Below are positions 1 through 7,344 of a stretch of DNA of 23,004 nucleotides, piece by piece. Source of the DNA: an uncultured Collinsella sp. (lineage in GTDB: Bacteria; Actinomycetota; Coriobacteriia; Coriobacteriales; Coriobacteriaceae); assembly GCA_902479065.1 (NCBI GenBank), contig CABSNM010000026.1, positions 1 through 23,004 on the forward strand, written 5' to 3'. The notes below the pieces were generated by a model. That model made no database searches, was not told the DNA's origin, and worked only from the letters and a program-made list of their open reading frames with translations. Position 1 is the first letter of the stretch. Each line of letters opens with the position of its first letter. A program made the position numbers and the translations under genes.

Positions 1-65
1 CATTATCGTCCTAAATCGGAAAAAAGCTATATGTCAATTTTGGTCTAACAGAGCCTTCTTTTTTG

Positions 66-93
66 GGCCCATCGCAGAGGGATTCGAACCCGC
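66..93 (-). other. tRNA 3'-end-like fragment (T-arm plus acceptor-like strand)
   Basis: On the minus strand positions 93-77 read as a T-arm: GCGGG, the T-loop TTCGAAT, then CCCTC. The stem has one mismatch (C opposite T). It is followed by a 7-nt acceptor-like stretch, TGCGATG. No matching 5' acceptor strand, D-arm or anticodon arm is visible on the higher-coordinate side, and no CCA follows. This fits a remnant of a tRNA 3' end, such as an attachment-site scar, better than a functional tRNA. It could also be chance. Confidence 0.25.
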
Positions 94-116
94 CAGCACA
101 TCTATCGCAAAGGCCG

Positions 117-333
117 TGGTCAAAAAATGGCAAAAATGAGTACTGCTACTTTGTTTGCAACATATAAAAAGATAGTATTTGCTTAAGTTACGCAACATAT
201 GTCCATTATAAGTACTAACAGTTGGATCAAAATCGTGCTTTCATCGCCATTTCGACTTGCTATCTGGCCTTATTAGTCCAAAATTGCTGCTACCAAATCG
301 GTAACAGTACTCATATTTGATGTTTTTTGACCA
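117..333. repeat. 217-bp AT-rich element with 33-nt imperfect terminal inverted repeats
   Basis: The left end (117-149) and the reverse complement of the right end (301-333) match at 28 of 33 positions. Both start TGGTCAAAAAA and contain ATGAGTACTG. The interior is clearly AT-richer than the flanking genes and has a further AGTACT at 211-216, in addition to those at 139-144 and 306-311. No ORF with coding character lies inside, and I see no target-site duplication at the ends. The structure fits a non-autonomous mobile element (MITE-like) or a regulatory cassette with repeated protein sites. The rest of 1-449 holds only the tRNA-like fragment and a small hairpin (346-364) without a T-run. Confidence 0.6.
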
Positions 334-449
334 GCAGGTCTCCCTGCCTTAGCAAATCTAAGGCAAAACGGGCTCCAGACCGCTGAATCATGCCGCATAG
401 GACACGCCCACAGTCCGGAACCCGGTCCAAATTGAGTTATTGCGCCGCG

Positions 450-1733
450 TTAGCCCAAGACATCCGACAGGATCTCGATCAGACTGTCCACGTCGGCTTC
501 CTCGCAGACGAGCGGCGGCAGGAAACGCAGCGTATGCGCACCTGTAGCGTTGATCACGGCACCGGCGGCCAGCGCGCGGGCAACAACATCATGCGCGTCG
601 CCCGCGGCATCATCCAAATCACAGCCGAGCATCAAGCCGCGGCCACGTACCTCGGTCACGTGCGGCAGCTTGGCGAGCTTTGCCTCCATATAGGCACCCA
701 CCTTGGCAGCATGGTCGGCATAATCGCCACGCACAAGCGCGGAGAGCGTCGCGGCACACGCCGCGATGGCCAAGCAGCTACCGCCAAAGGTCGAGCCGTG
801 GTCGCCCGGCTTAAACACGTCGGCAATCTCCTTCTTTGCCACGACGGCACCCATGGGCACGCCGTCGGCAATGCCCTTGGCAAGGCTCATGATGTCGGGC
901 TCCACGCCATAGGTCTGGAACGCAAACGGCTTGCCGGAGCGGAAGATGCCGCACTGGACCTCGTCGGCGATAAGCACGGCGCCCACTTCGTGTGCCAGGT
1001 CGCGCGCTGCCGCCATAAACTCCTCGGTCATGGGGTGCACGCCACTCTCACCCTGGATCGGCTCGAGCATCACGGCACAAATCTCGCTCCCCAGCTGCTT
1101 AAAGATCGCACGCAGCTCGTCCACATCGTTGGGCGTGCAGGCCACAAAGCCACCCGGCAGCGGGCGGAAGCTGTCCTGCAGCCAATCCTGCATGGTGGCG
1201 GCAATGGTCTCGAGCGTACGGCCGTGGAAGCCGCCGCGCATGCACACGATGGTGTTGCCGCCATTACCGGCACGCTTGGCGTACAGGCGCGCGAGCTTCA
1301 TCGAGCCCTCGTTGGCCTCGGCGCCAGAGTTGGCAAAGAAGGTCTCCCAAACCTGCTCATCCGCAGCCGGGGCACCAAGTGCAGCTGCCGTGGTCTCATC
1401 GCCGGCGACAATGGCATCGGCAAGCACGCGCGCACCATCTACGTCGTCGTTAGCAAGCTTGGACAGCAGCGCCGCGACCTGTCCGCGCTGCTCGATGTAG
1501 AAGTAATTGGAGACATGCATGAGCTTTCTGGTCTGTGCCTCGAGCGCCGAGAGCACAGCCGGGTCGCCATGACCTAGGCTGCACACGCCGATGCCGGCAA
1601 GAAAGTCGAGGTACTCACGGCCATCGTCGCCGGTGAGCTTCATGCCGTGACCCTCGACAAACTCGACCGGAGAGCGGCCAAAGGTATGCATAACGTAATG
1701 GGATTCAAGCGATTGCTGAGCTGCAAGTGACAT
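450..1733 (-). CDS. argD: Acetylornithine aminotransferase
   Basis: This is a class-III PLP-dependent aminotransferase, 427 aa. It converts N-acetylglutamate-5-semialdehyde to N-acetylornithine with glutamate as amino donor, in the cytosol. Visible landmarks are the NSGAEANE segment (about 135-142), GGFHGRT (167-173), the ADEVQCG motif (256-262) whose Asp contacts the PLP pyridine nitrogen, and the PLP-binding lysine in SLAKG at K286. The ATG start follows a weak AAAGGC-type ribosome site. It is the last gene of the argCJBD order, 69 bp after argB. An extra alanine- and acid-rich stretch at about residues 95-127 lengthens it relative to typical family members of about 390-400 aa. Assignment to ArgD rather than another omega-aminotransferase rests on the operon context. 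Confidence 0.93.
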   Translation of the reverse strand: MSLAAQQSLESHYVMHTFGRSPVEFVEGHGMKLTGDDGREYLDFLAGIGVCSLGHGDPAVLSALEAQTRKLMHVSNYFYIEQRGQVAALLSKLANDDVDGARVLADAIVAGDETTAAALGAPAADEQVWETFFANSGAEANEGSMKLARLYAKRAGNGGNTIVCMRGGFHGRTLETIAATMQDWLQDSFRPLPGGFVACTPNDVDELRAIFKQLGSEICAVMLEPIQGESGVHPMTEEFMAAARDLAHEVGAVLIADEVQCGIFRSGKPFAFQTYGVEPDIMSLAKGIADGVPMGAVVAKKEIADVFKPGDHGSTFGGSCLAIAACAATLSALVRGDYADHAAKVGAYMEAKLAKLPHVTEVRGRGLMLGCDLDDAAGDAHDVVARALAAGAVINATGAHTLRFLPPLVCEEADVDSLIEILSDVLG

Positions 1734-1802
1734 GAGATGCCTTTCGTTGGGCGCCAGACGGCGCGGGGCTATGGGTGCAGGAATGGGGCGGCTGCGGGTC
1801 AG

Positions 1803-2783
1803 CTAGACCGTCTGAAGCTTCTCGACCTCGTCAAGGTTCTCGGTCAGACGCGCAGCAAACGTCGAAAGCGGATGCGGATGCGTATCGAACTCGTAAGCCG
1901 TCTCGGTGGAATGGATCACGGTACCGACGCCGGCATCGGTCAGCAGCTCCAGGAGCAGCGACTGCGGCGTAGTACCGTTAATGATGTGGGCACGAAATAC
2001 GCCGCCGGTAAGCGCATCGACGGCCGCACGCAGCTTGGGAATCATGCCCTTATCGACCTCGCCGCCGTAGAGCATTTCGTTAACCTCGTCGAGCGTTAGG
2101 TTGGAGATAAGCGAGTCCTTGTCGCTAAAGTCCTTGTACAGGCCATCGACATCGGTCAAAAAGATCGCCTTATGCGCGTGGAGCGCCGCGGCAACGGCAC
2201 CGGCGGCGGTGTCGGCGTTGATGTTGAAGAAACCGCCGTCCTCCCCCGCCGCGACGGTAGCGATGACGGGGATGTACTCGCTATCGAGTAAGCGCTCGAT
2301 ATAGTCGGTGTTGACGTGCGTCACTTTGCCTACGCGGCCGAGCTCTGGGTCGAGTGGCTCGGCGATAAGGGTGCCGGCGTCGCTGCCGGACACGCCCACG
2401 GCCAGGTTGCCGTGGTGGTTGAGCGCCGCGACCAGCTCCTGATTGACCTTGCCGCCCAGTACCTCGCGCACGATGTCCATGGTGGCAGGCGTAGTCACGC
2501 GCTGGCCGTTCTTAAACTCGACGGGGATGTCGTAGTGGCTGAGCGCCTCGTTGATAGCCTTGCCGCCGCCGTGCACGATGACGGGACGCATACCGATGAT
2601 CTTGAGCAAAACGATGTCGCTCATCACGTCGCGGCGCAGCTGCTCATCAACCATGGCGGCTCCGCCATATTTGATAACAACCGTCTTGCCGGTCAGGTTC
2701 TTAATCCACGGCAGCGCTTCGAACAGCAGCTGCGCGGTTGCTTCGTTGGATTCGCTCGAACGACAATCGCGTGCGAATTTCAT
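1803..2783 (-). CDS. argB: Acetylglutamate kinase
   Basis: This is an amino-acid-kinase-fold enzyme that phosphorylates N-acetylglutamate with ATP, the second step of arginine synthesis. The chosen ATG at 2783 gives 326 aa and is preceded by a GAGG ribosome site. An upstream in-frame start at 2843 would add 20 residues without a visible ribosome site. Landmarks are VIKYGGAAM with K38, the phosphate-binding HGGGKAI at 71-77, and a GEVDKGMIPKL-type segment near the C-terminal third. An N-terminal helix precedes the kinase fold, which in the family is typical of hexameric, arginine-inhibited enzymes, so feedback inhibition is an inference. A tail of roughly 25-30 residues extends past the usual C-terminus. 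It lies 81 bp after argJ and 69 bp before argD. Confidence 0.94.
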   Translation of the reverse strand: MKFARDCRSSESNEATAQLLFEALPWIKNLTGKTVVIKYGGAAMVDEQLRRDVMSDIVLLKIIGMRPVIVHGGGKAINEALSHYDIPVEFKNGQRVTTPATMDIVREVLGGKVNQELVAALNHHGNLAVGVSGSDAGTLIAEPLDPELGRVGKVTHVNTDYIERLLDSEYIPVIATVAAGEDGGFFNINADTAAGAVAAALHAHKAIFLTDVDGLYKDFSDKDSLISNLTLDEVNEMLYGGEVDKGMIPKLRAAVDALTGGVFRAHIINGTTPQSLLLELLTDAGVGTVIHSTETAYEFDTHPHPLSTFAARLTENLDEVEKLQTV

Positions 2784-2864
2784 AATCTGCCTCGTCTTTC
2801 GTATCGTTATCGCGCCGTGCTCCGCTGTCCGCAATCGCGGCAAGATGCGCAGCGTGCCTGGAAT

Positions 2865-4133
2865 CTAGGAACGGTAGTCGCCGTTGATGGAGATGTACTC
2901 ATGCGTGAGGTCGCAGGTCCACACGGTCGTTGCCGCGTCGCCTGCGCCCAGGTCGGCCGAGATCACGATCTCGGGCGCCTCGAAACGCCGTAGAGCCTCG
3001 TCCTCGTCAAAGGGAACAGTCAGACCGTCGCGACAGACAGGCATGCCCATCATGTCGATGGAAACATCTTCCTGATTAAACTTCACGCCGCACTTGCCAA
3101 GCGCCATAGCAACGCGACCCCAGTTGCAGTCGTGGCCGGCGATGCAGGTCTTAACGAGCGGCGAGTTGGCAACGGCACGGGCAGCGATATCGGCTTCCTC
3201 GTCGTTGGCGGCGCCGGTAACGTTGACCGTAACAAGCTTGGATGCGCCCTCACCATCGGCGGCGATATTGCGCGCCAGGCTCTCGCACACCTCGTGCACG
3301 GCAAATGCCAACTCGTCAAAGGCATCGGAGCCCTCGACGATAGGCTCGGCATCTGCGGCAGCGGCGCCGGAGGCAAGCATGATGCAGGTGTCGTTGGTCG
3401 AGGTGTCGGAATCGACCGTTACCTTGTTAAAGGTCTGCTTGACGGTCGAGAGCAGCAGGGCATGAAGTGCCGCAGGCTCGACGGGGGCATCGGTGGTGAT
3501 AACTGCGATCATGGTGGCCATGTTGGGCATGATCATGCCCGAGCCCTTGCACATTCCGCCCACCGTATAGACATTGCCCGCATGACCCGCAGCCTCGCTG
3601 ACGTAGGACACGGCGTACTCCTTGGAGTGCGTGTCGGTCGTCATGATGGCGCGAGCGGCATCGGCGCCACCGTGAGCGGAGAGCGCCTCGTAGGCAGCAG
3701 GAATGGCAGTCTCAAACGTGTCGATCGGCAGAATCTGGCCAATCACACCCGTGGAGGCAACCAGAATCTGCTGGGGCTCGCAGCCGATGACCTGCGATGC
3801 GATGCTGCACGTCTCGCGCGCGCATGCAAGGCCGGTCTCACCCGTGGCGGCGTTGGCATTGCCAGAGTTGACCGAAACGCCGGCGATGATACCGTAGCCC
3901 TTGTCGGCACCGCCCAGGTTGGCGCGGCTCACCTGCACGGGCGCCGCGCAAAAGCGATTGGTGGTAAACACTCCAGCGCCGGGACAGGGTTTATCGGGCA
4001 CGACGAGCGCGTAATCCAGACGCTCGGGGTTCTTGCGGAACCCAGCATGGATGCCCGCAGCCTTAAAACCAGCCGCAGCCGTAACGCCGCCCTCGACGGC
4101 GCGAATCTTGATATCAAACAGCTCGGTATTCAT
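2865..4133 (-). CDS. argJ: Bifunctional ornithine acetyltransferase / N-acetylglutamate synthase
   Basis: This enzyme, 422 aa, transfers the acetyl group from N-acetylornithine to glutamate, recycling acetyl in the cyclic arginine pathway. Many family members also make N-acetylglutamate from acetyl-CoA. The self-cleavage motif KGSGMIMPNMATM is present at about 196-208. In the family, autocatalytic cleavage occurs just before the Thr (T207 here), which becomes the nucleophile and yields alpha and beta chains. VNSGNANAATG at 88-98 is also typical. The ATG at 4133 follows an AAGGAG ribosome site. No separate argA is seen in the operon, consistent with a bifunctional ArgJ. The substrate range cannot be decided from sequence alone. 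Confidence 0.95.
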   Translation of the reverse strand: MNTELFDIKIRAVEGGVTAAAGFKAAGIHAGFRKNPERLDYALVVPDKPCPGAGVFTTNRFCAAPVQVSRANLGGADKGYGIIAGVSVNSGNANAATGETGLACARETCSIASQVIGCEPQQILVASTGVIGQILPIDTFETAIPAAYEALSAHGGADAARAIMTTDTHSKEYAVSYVSEAAGHAGNVYTVGGMCKGSGMIMPNMATMIAVITTDAPVEPAALHALLLSTVKQTFNKVTVDSDTSTNDTCIMLASGAAAADAEPIVEGSDAFDELAFAVHEVCESLARNIAADGEGASKLVTVNVTGAANDEEADIAARAVANSPLVKTCIAGHDCNWGRVAMALGKCGVKFNQEDVSIDMMGMPVCRDGLTVPFDEDEALRRFEAPEIVISADLGAGDAATTVWTCDLTHEYISINGDYRS

Positions 4134-4267
4134 CGTCTTTATGACTCCTTATGTCAAACAAAAAACGGACATCGGTTGGTGCGCCATGCCAGTCGTAATC
4201 ATGAGACCAGCTTAAGAGTGGCGCCCCACTCGATGCCCGACTACCAAATCGTTAACAATCGAATGTG

Positions 4268-5338
4268 CTACACCGGGCACGCCACTGTGGGCAAGCCTCG
4301 TCGCTCGTCAAAGCCAAAGACGATATTGGCACACTGGACCGCCTGACCCGCAGCACCCTTGCACAGATTGTCGATGGCACCTGTCGCCACCAGCACGCCC
4401 GCGCGCTTGTTGAGCGCAAGGCCAATCTGGGCGGCATTGGTGCCGACGACCGAGGCCGTCTTGGGCTGCTGGCCGGCATCGAGCACGCGCACAAAGGTGC
4501 GACCGGCGTAGAACTGCTTGTAATGGTCGACGACGTCCTCAAGGGTCAGCGTGTCGAGAGCCTGCGGCGCGAGCGGCAGCGTCACCGTGGAGAGCAGACC
4601 GCGCTTGAGCGGTGCCAGATGCGGGGTGAAGACGATGCGGTCGGCCAGGCCAAGTATCTGCTCGATCTCGGGCGTATGACGATGCTTGCCCACGCCATAG
4701 GCCTCCAGATTCTCGTCCGCGCTGCAAAAATGCGTACGGGCGTTGCAGGACTTACCGGCACCCGTCACACCGCTGATAGCGTCGACGATCACGGGGCCGC
4801 TCTGGGCAACCCAGCCGGCACGCACGGCGGGCGCGGCAGCAAGACTCGTTGCGGTGGGATAGCAGCCGGCGCAGGCGACCAGCACGGACTTGCCATCAGC
4901 ATAGTCGGATGCGGCGGTCTCCAGGTCCCGACAGAACAGCTCGGGCAGACCAAAAGCACGGGTCTTGAGCAGCTCGGGGCTCGTGTGCTCGGCGGCATAC
5001 CACGCCTCGAACACGGCCGGATCGCTCAGGCGGTAGTCGGCAGACAAGTCGAAGCAGGAAACGCCTGCGGCAAGCAGGGCGGGCACCTGCGCCATGGCGG
5101 CGGTGTGCGGCACGGCCAAAAAGACAGCGTCGCAGGATGTAAGCTCGGGAGCATCGTGCGTCGTGAAGACAAGATCGCTCACGCCGGCGAAACTCGGATA
5201 CACCGCGGACAGCGGTTGGCCGGCATCGGCGTTGGACGTGATGGCAACAAGTTCAAACTCGGGATGGCCGAGTACGAGGCGAATGAGCTCGGCACCGGCA
5301 TATCCTGCCGCACCGACGATTCCAACCTTTAAAGACAT
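4268..5338 (-). CDS. argC: N-acetyl-gamma-glutamyl-phosphate reductase
   Basis: This NADPH-dependent enzyme reduces N-acetylglutamyl-phosphate to the semialdehyde. It has 356 aa, a normal length. The N-terminal Rossmann motif GIVGAAGYAGAE lies at 6-17, the catalytic cysteine is in ACAGCYPT (C159), and a substrate-binding GVTGAGK segment lies near 190. A late HRHTPEIEQ segment carries the family's conserved histidine region. The ATG is preceded by AAGGAG at good spacing. It is the first gene of the operon. The 134-bp gap to argJ contains no clear terminator. ArgR-like boxes lie about 85-120 bp upstream of the start. Confidence 0.95.
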   Translation of the reverse strand: MSLKVGIVGAAGYAGAELIRLVLGHPEFELVAITSNADAGQPLSAVYPSFAGVSDLVFTTHDAPELTSCDAVFLAVPHTAAMAQVPALLAAGVSCFDLSADYRLSDPAVFEAWYAAEHTSPELLKTRAFGLPELFCRDLETAASDYADGKSVLVACAGCYPTATSLAAAPAVRAGWVAQSGPVIVDAISGVTGAGKSCNARTHFCSADENLEAYGVGKHRHTPEIEQILGLADRIVFTPHLAPLKRGLLSTVTLPLAPQALDTLTLEDVVDHYKQFYAGRTFVRVLDAGQQPKTASVVGTNAAQIGLALNKRAGVLVATGAIDNLCKGAAGQAVQCANIVFGFDERRGLPTVACPV

Positions 5339-5424
5339 ATCAGACTCCTTGTCTGCAGTTTATGCACCAATGCGCATCCCGCACCCGTCGTTATGAGGTG
5401 GGTTGAAACTTTAGCACCAAAAGA

Positions 5425-5459
5425 TGCATATATACGCAAATCTTTTGCATATTCATGCA
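5425..5459 (-). promoter_or_regulatory. Tandem ARG boxes (ArgR operator) upstream of argC
   Basis: There are two near-palindromes: TGCATATATACGCA (5425-5438) and TGCATATTCATGCA (5446-5459). Their centres are exactly 21 bp apart, the spacing known for paired ARG boxes bound by an ArgR/AhrC hexamer. The TGCAT half-site style resembles actinobacterial ARG boxes. They sit in the AT-rich stretch where the operon promoter must lie, so binding would block transcription when arginine is high. The argR gene itself is not in the window. Confidence 0.75.
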
Positions 5460-5507
5460 TTGAAACAAACCAGACACATTCACGCGAAGGAATTGACAAA
5501 TAACAAT

Positions 5508-5558
5508 GGGCTCCACATCGCCCGGTGCACCTTGCGGTGCCGTTGCGATGTGGAGCCC
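5508..5558 (-). terminator. Hairpin terminator after the riboflavin/PPOX operon
   Basis: A 13-bp perfect stem (5508-5520 pairs with 5546-5558) encloses a second hairpin, GCACC-TTGC-GGTGC (5527-5540). It lies 47 bp after the stop of the last gene in the operon. On the minus strand it is followed by a modestly T-rich run (ATTGTTATTTG), so it is a plausible but not textbook intrinsic terminator. Confidence 0.6.
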
Positions 5559-5604
5559 GACACAGACGGGTATTTAAATTGTTGGGGCCGGCGGAAGAAC
5601 TCTT

Positions 5605-6015
5605 TTAGAGCTCGACCGGCACCCATTCGTCGTGGTTGCAGACGAAGGCCTCCGGCTCCTCGACGCTAAAGAAGACGAGCGTGGGGTCGCCTGCGCCCTC
5701 ATAATGCTCGCCCAAACGCTCCAGATGCTTCCAGCCGGCCTCGCGCATATCGGGGGCAGCCTGGTCATCCAAGCCCGCGCGTCCGCGCAAAATGAGCCAG
5801 CCATGGCCCGGCCACCAGCTCGTGGCCTCAAAGCGCTGGTTTTGCAGCAGCTCCTGCCACACATCTTTGGTGCGCGCTGTCACAAACCACAGCTTGCCGT
5901 CCTGAATCTGCGCAAACGAAAACGGACGCACATGCGGCTGCCCATCCACGCTCGTCGCCAGATACCACGCCGGCACCGACGTCAGATACTCCAACACCGT
6001 ATTCAATCCGTCCAC
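5605..6015 (-). CDS. Pyridoxamine 5'-phosphate oxidase-family (FMN-binding split-barrel) protein, copy 1
   Basis: The preferred start is GTG at 6015, four bases after a perfect AGGAGG, giving 136 aa. A GTG at 6030 would add five residues but would overlap this ribosome site. The protein is a single small split-barrel domain: a short helix, PAWYLATSVDGQPHVRPF (near the N-terminus), and DGKLWFVTARTKDVWQEL, which are the strands and phosphate-contacting residues typical of PPOX-like FMN or F420 binders. It is clearly paralogous to the gene just upstream (6067-6513), sharing PAWYLAT, RPFSFA and DGKLWF. The gap between them is 51 bp. The position in an FMN-riboswitch operon favours FMN as cofactor. 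The substrate is unknown; calling it PdxH would be unjustified because it is too short and lacks the PdxH C-terminal region. Confidence 0.85.
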   Translation of the reverse strand: MDGLNTVLEYLTSVPAWYLATSVDGQPHVRPFSFAQIQDGKLWFVTARTKDVWQELLQNQRFEATSWWPGHGWLILRGRAGLDDQAAPDMREAGWKHLERLGEHYEGAGDPTLVFFSVEEPEAFVCNHDEWVPVEL

Positions 6016-6066
6016 GTTTCCTCCTGCCACTAGCCAATTTGGAACGGGTAGTTCATTTGAGACGCG

Positions 6067-6513
6067 CTAGAGCTCCAGGCGCTCCTCGCTGCCGTCGATA
6101 TCACAGAAGCGCGCGGCAATATTGCGGACCGAAAAGAAAGCAAGGCGGCCGTCGTTGGCACTCTCGTGTTCCTCGCCAATGCCCACCATGTGCTTAAAGC
6201 CCGCTTGACGCACCTTGTCGCTCGCAACTGCGTCGTCCTCAAGTGCGGCTTCGCCGGTCAATACGATCCAACATTCCCCCGGCTTCCAGCCCGATACCTC
6301 AAACTTGGGATTCGCACTCAGCTCCGCCCACACGTCCTTGTCGCGCGACGTGCAAAACCACAACTTACCGTCATCGACCATGGCAAACGAAAACGGCCTC
6401 ACGCGAGGCTGATGCCCGTCACTTGCATCGGTCGTGGCCAGATACCACGCCGGAATGCGCCTGAGATACGAACAGGCGCGCTCAAGCTGAGCCGTGCGGT
6501 CGTTGTCGGTCAT
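6067..6513 (-). CDS. Pyridoxamine 5'-phosphate oxidase-family (FMN-binding split-barrel) protein, copy 2
   Basis: This is a 148-aa split-barrel protein. A short N-terminal helix is followed by PAWYLATTDASDG, RVRPFSFAMVDDGKLWF and TSRDKDVWAEL, then FEVSGWKPGECWIVLTGEA, the central barrel strand of the family. The C-terminus has a strand ending in LAFFSV, also seen in copy 1. The ATG is preceded by an AAGGGG ribosome site. It starts 30 bp after the ecfT stop, with no terminator between, so cotranscription with the riboflavin transporter is likely. The two copies look like an old tandem duplication that has diverged considerably. A role in flavin-dependent reduction or in flavin or haem binding is possible, but the sequence does not identify a substrate. 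Confidence 0.86.
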   Translation of the reverse strand: MTDNDRTAQLERACSYLRRIPAWYLATTDASDGHQPRVRPFSFAMVDDGKLWFCTSRDKDVWAELSANPKFEVSGWKPGECWIVLTGEAALEDDAVASDKVRQAGFKHMVGIGEEHESANDGRLAFFSVRNIAARFCDIDGSEERLEL

Positions 6514-6543
6514 AGGGACCCCTTTCTTGCGCTCGAATCGCGC

Positions 6544-7344
6544 CTAAACAAGTTGAAGGTTGATGACGATGACGCAGATGAGCAGCAACGCCGTCACCAC
6601 CGCCGCCAACGCATCGCCGCGGCCAAATGCAAGCGCATGCAGGCGCGTGCGGCCCTGCTCGCCGTGATAGCAGCGTGCATCCATGGCGGCAGACAGCGTC
6701 TCGGCATGGCGGAACACGCCCGTGAACAGCGGAATCGCCACACTGCCGAGCATACGCACGCCGCCGAGCGGACCGCCCGTCACGCGCGCGCCGCGGCTTG
6801 CCTGTGCATCGGCCGTCTGCTTCATCTCAGTGGCAAACTGCGGCATAAAGCGTAGCGCGATACCCATGATCATGCCGAGCTCGTGCGCAGGAAGTCCCAC
6901 ACGCGCAAACGGCGCGAGCAGGCGCTCAAAGCCCGCGGTGAGGTCGAGCGTCGGCGTGGTGAGTGTAATGGCGCTCATGCCGGCCATCATCAACGTCAGG
7001 CGGCACGCCATAAAGGCGGCAGAACGCAGTGAGCCCTCGCTTATCTGCAGAAAGCCGAGCTGCCACAGGATGCGCCCACTCTGATCGGTAAACAAGTTGA
7101 GCACCGCGACCACGACGACGATTGCCAGCAGCGGCGCCATCGACGACAGAACGCGACGAACCGGCACCCGAGACACGGCATAGGTCAGCACGACGAAAAT
7201 TGCGACCGGGGCCAGTCCGCGGAAGCCACTGACCGTGAGCGTCGTGATCAGAAACACAAAGCCCAAGAGCAACTTGGTTCGCGGGTCCAGGCGGTGGATT
7301 GCACTATCGCCGGGATAGTAACTGCCAAACGAAAACGCCTCCAT
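6544..7344 (-). CDS. ecfT: ECF transporter transmembrane (T) component
   Basis: This 266-aa integral membrane subunit couples the ATPases to the substrate-binding S component of an energy-coupling factor importer. It opens with the family-typical HRLDPRTKL (17-25), has several hydrophobic segments (about 27-60, 68-85, 110-130, 245-265), and carries the two coupling motifs that insert into the ATPase grooves: SRGA (183-186) and DARCY (222-226). The second has Cys where many have Gly, a variation I believe is common in EcfT. Its ATG overlaps the ecfA stop by one base, which suggests translational coupling. Confidence 0.93.
   Translation of the reverse strand: MEAFSFGSYYPGDSAIHRLDPRTKLLLGFVFLITTLTVSGFRGLAPVAIFVVLTYAVSRVPVRRVLSSMAPLLAIVVVVAVLNLFTDQSGRILWQLGFLQISEGSLRSAAFMACRLTLMMAGMSAITLTTPTLDLTAGFERLLAPFARVGLPAHELGMIMGIALRFMPQFATEMKQTADAQASRGARVTGGPLGGVRMLGSVAIPLFTGVFRHAETLSAAMDARCYHGEQGRTRLHALAFGRGDALAAVVTALLLICVIVINLQLV

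Noticed and set aside
346..364. Hairpin GCCTTAG-CAAAT-CTAAGGC after argD as a terminator
   Set aside because: Seven-bp stem but no T-run on either strand and 85 bp from the argD stop; left as an unassigned hairpin.
390..1577. 395-aa plus-strand open frame opposite argD
   Set aside because: His/Arg/Gly-rich antisense shadow of argD, with no recognisable domain or ribosome site.
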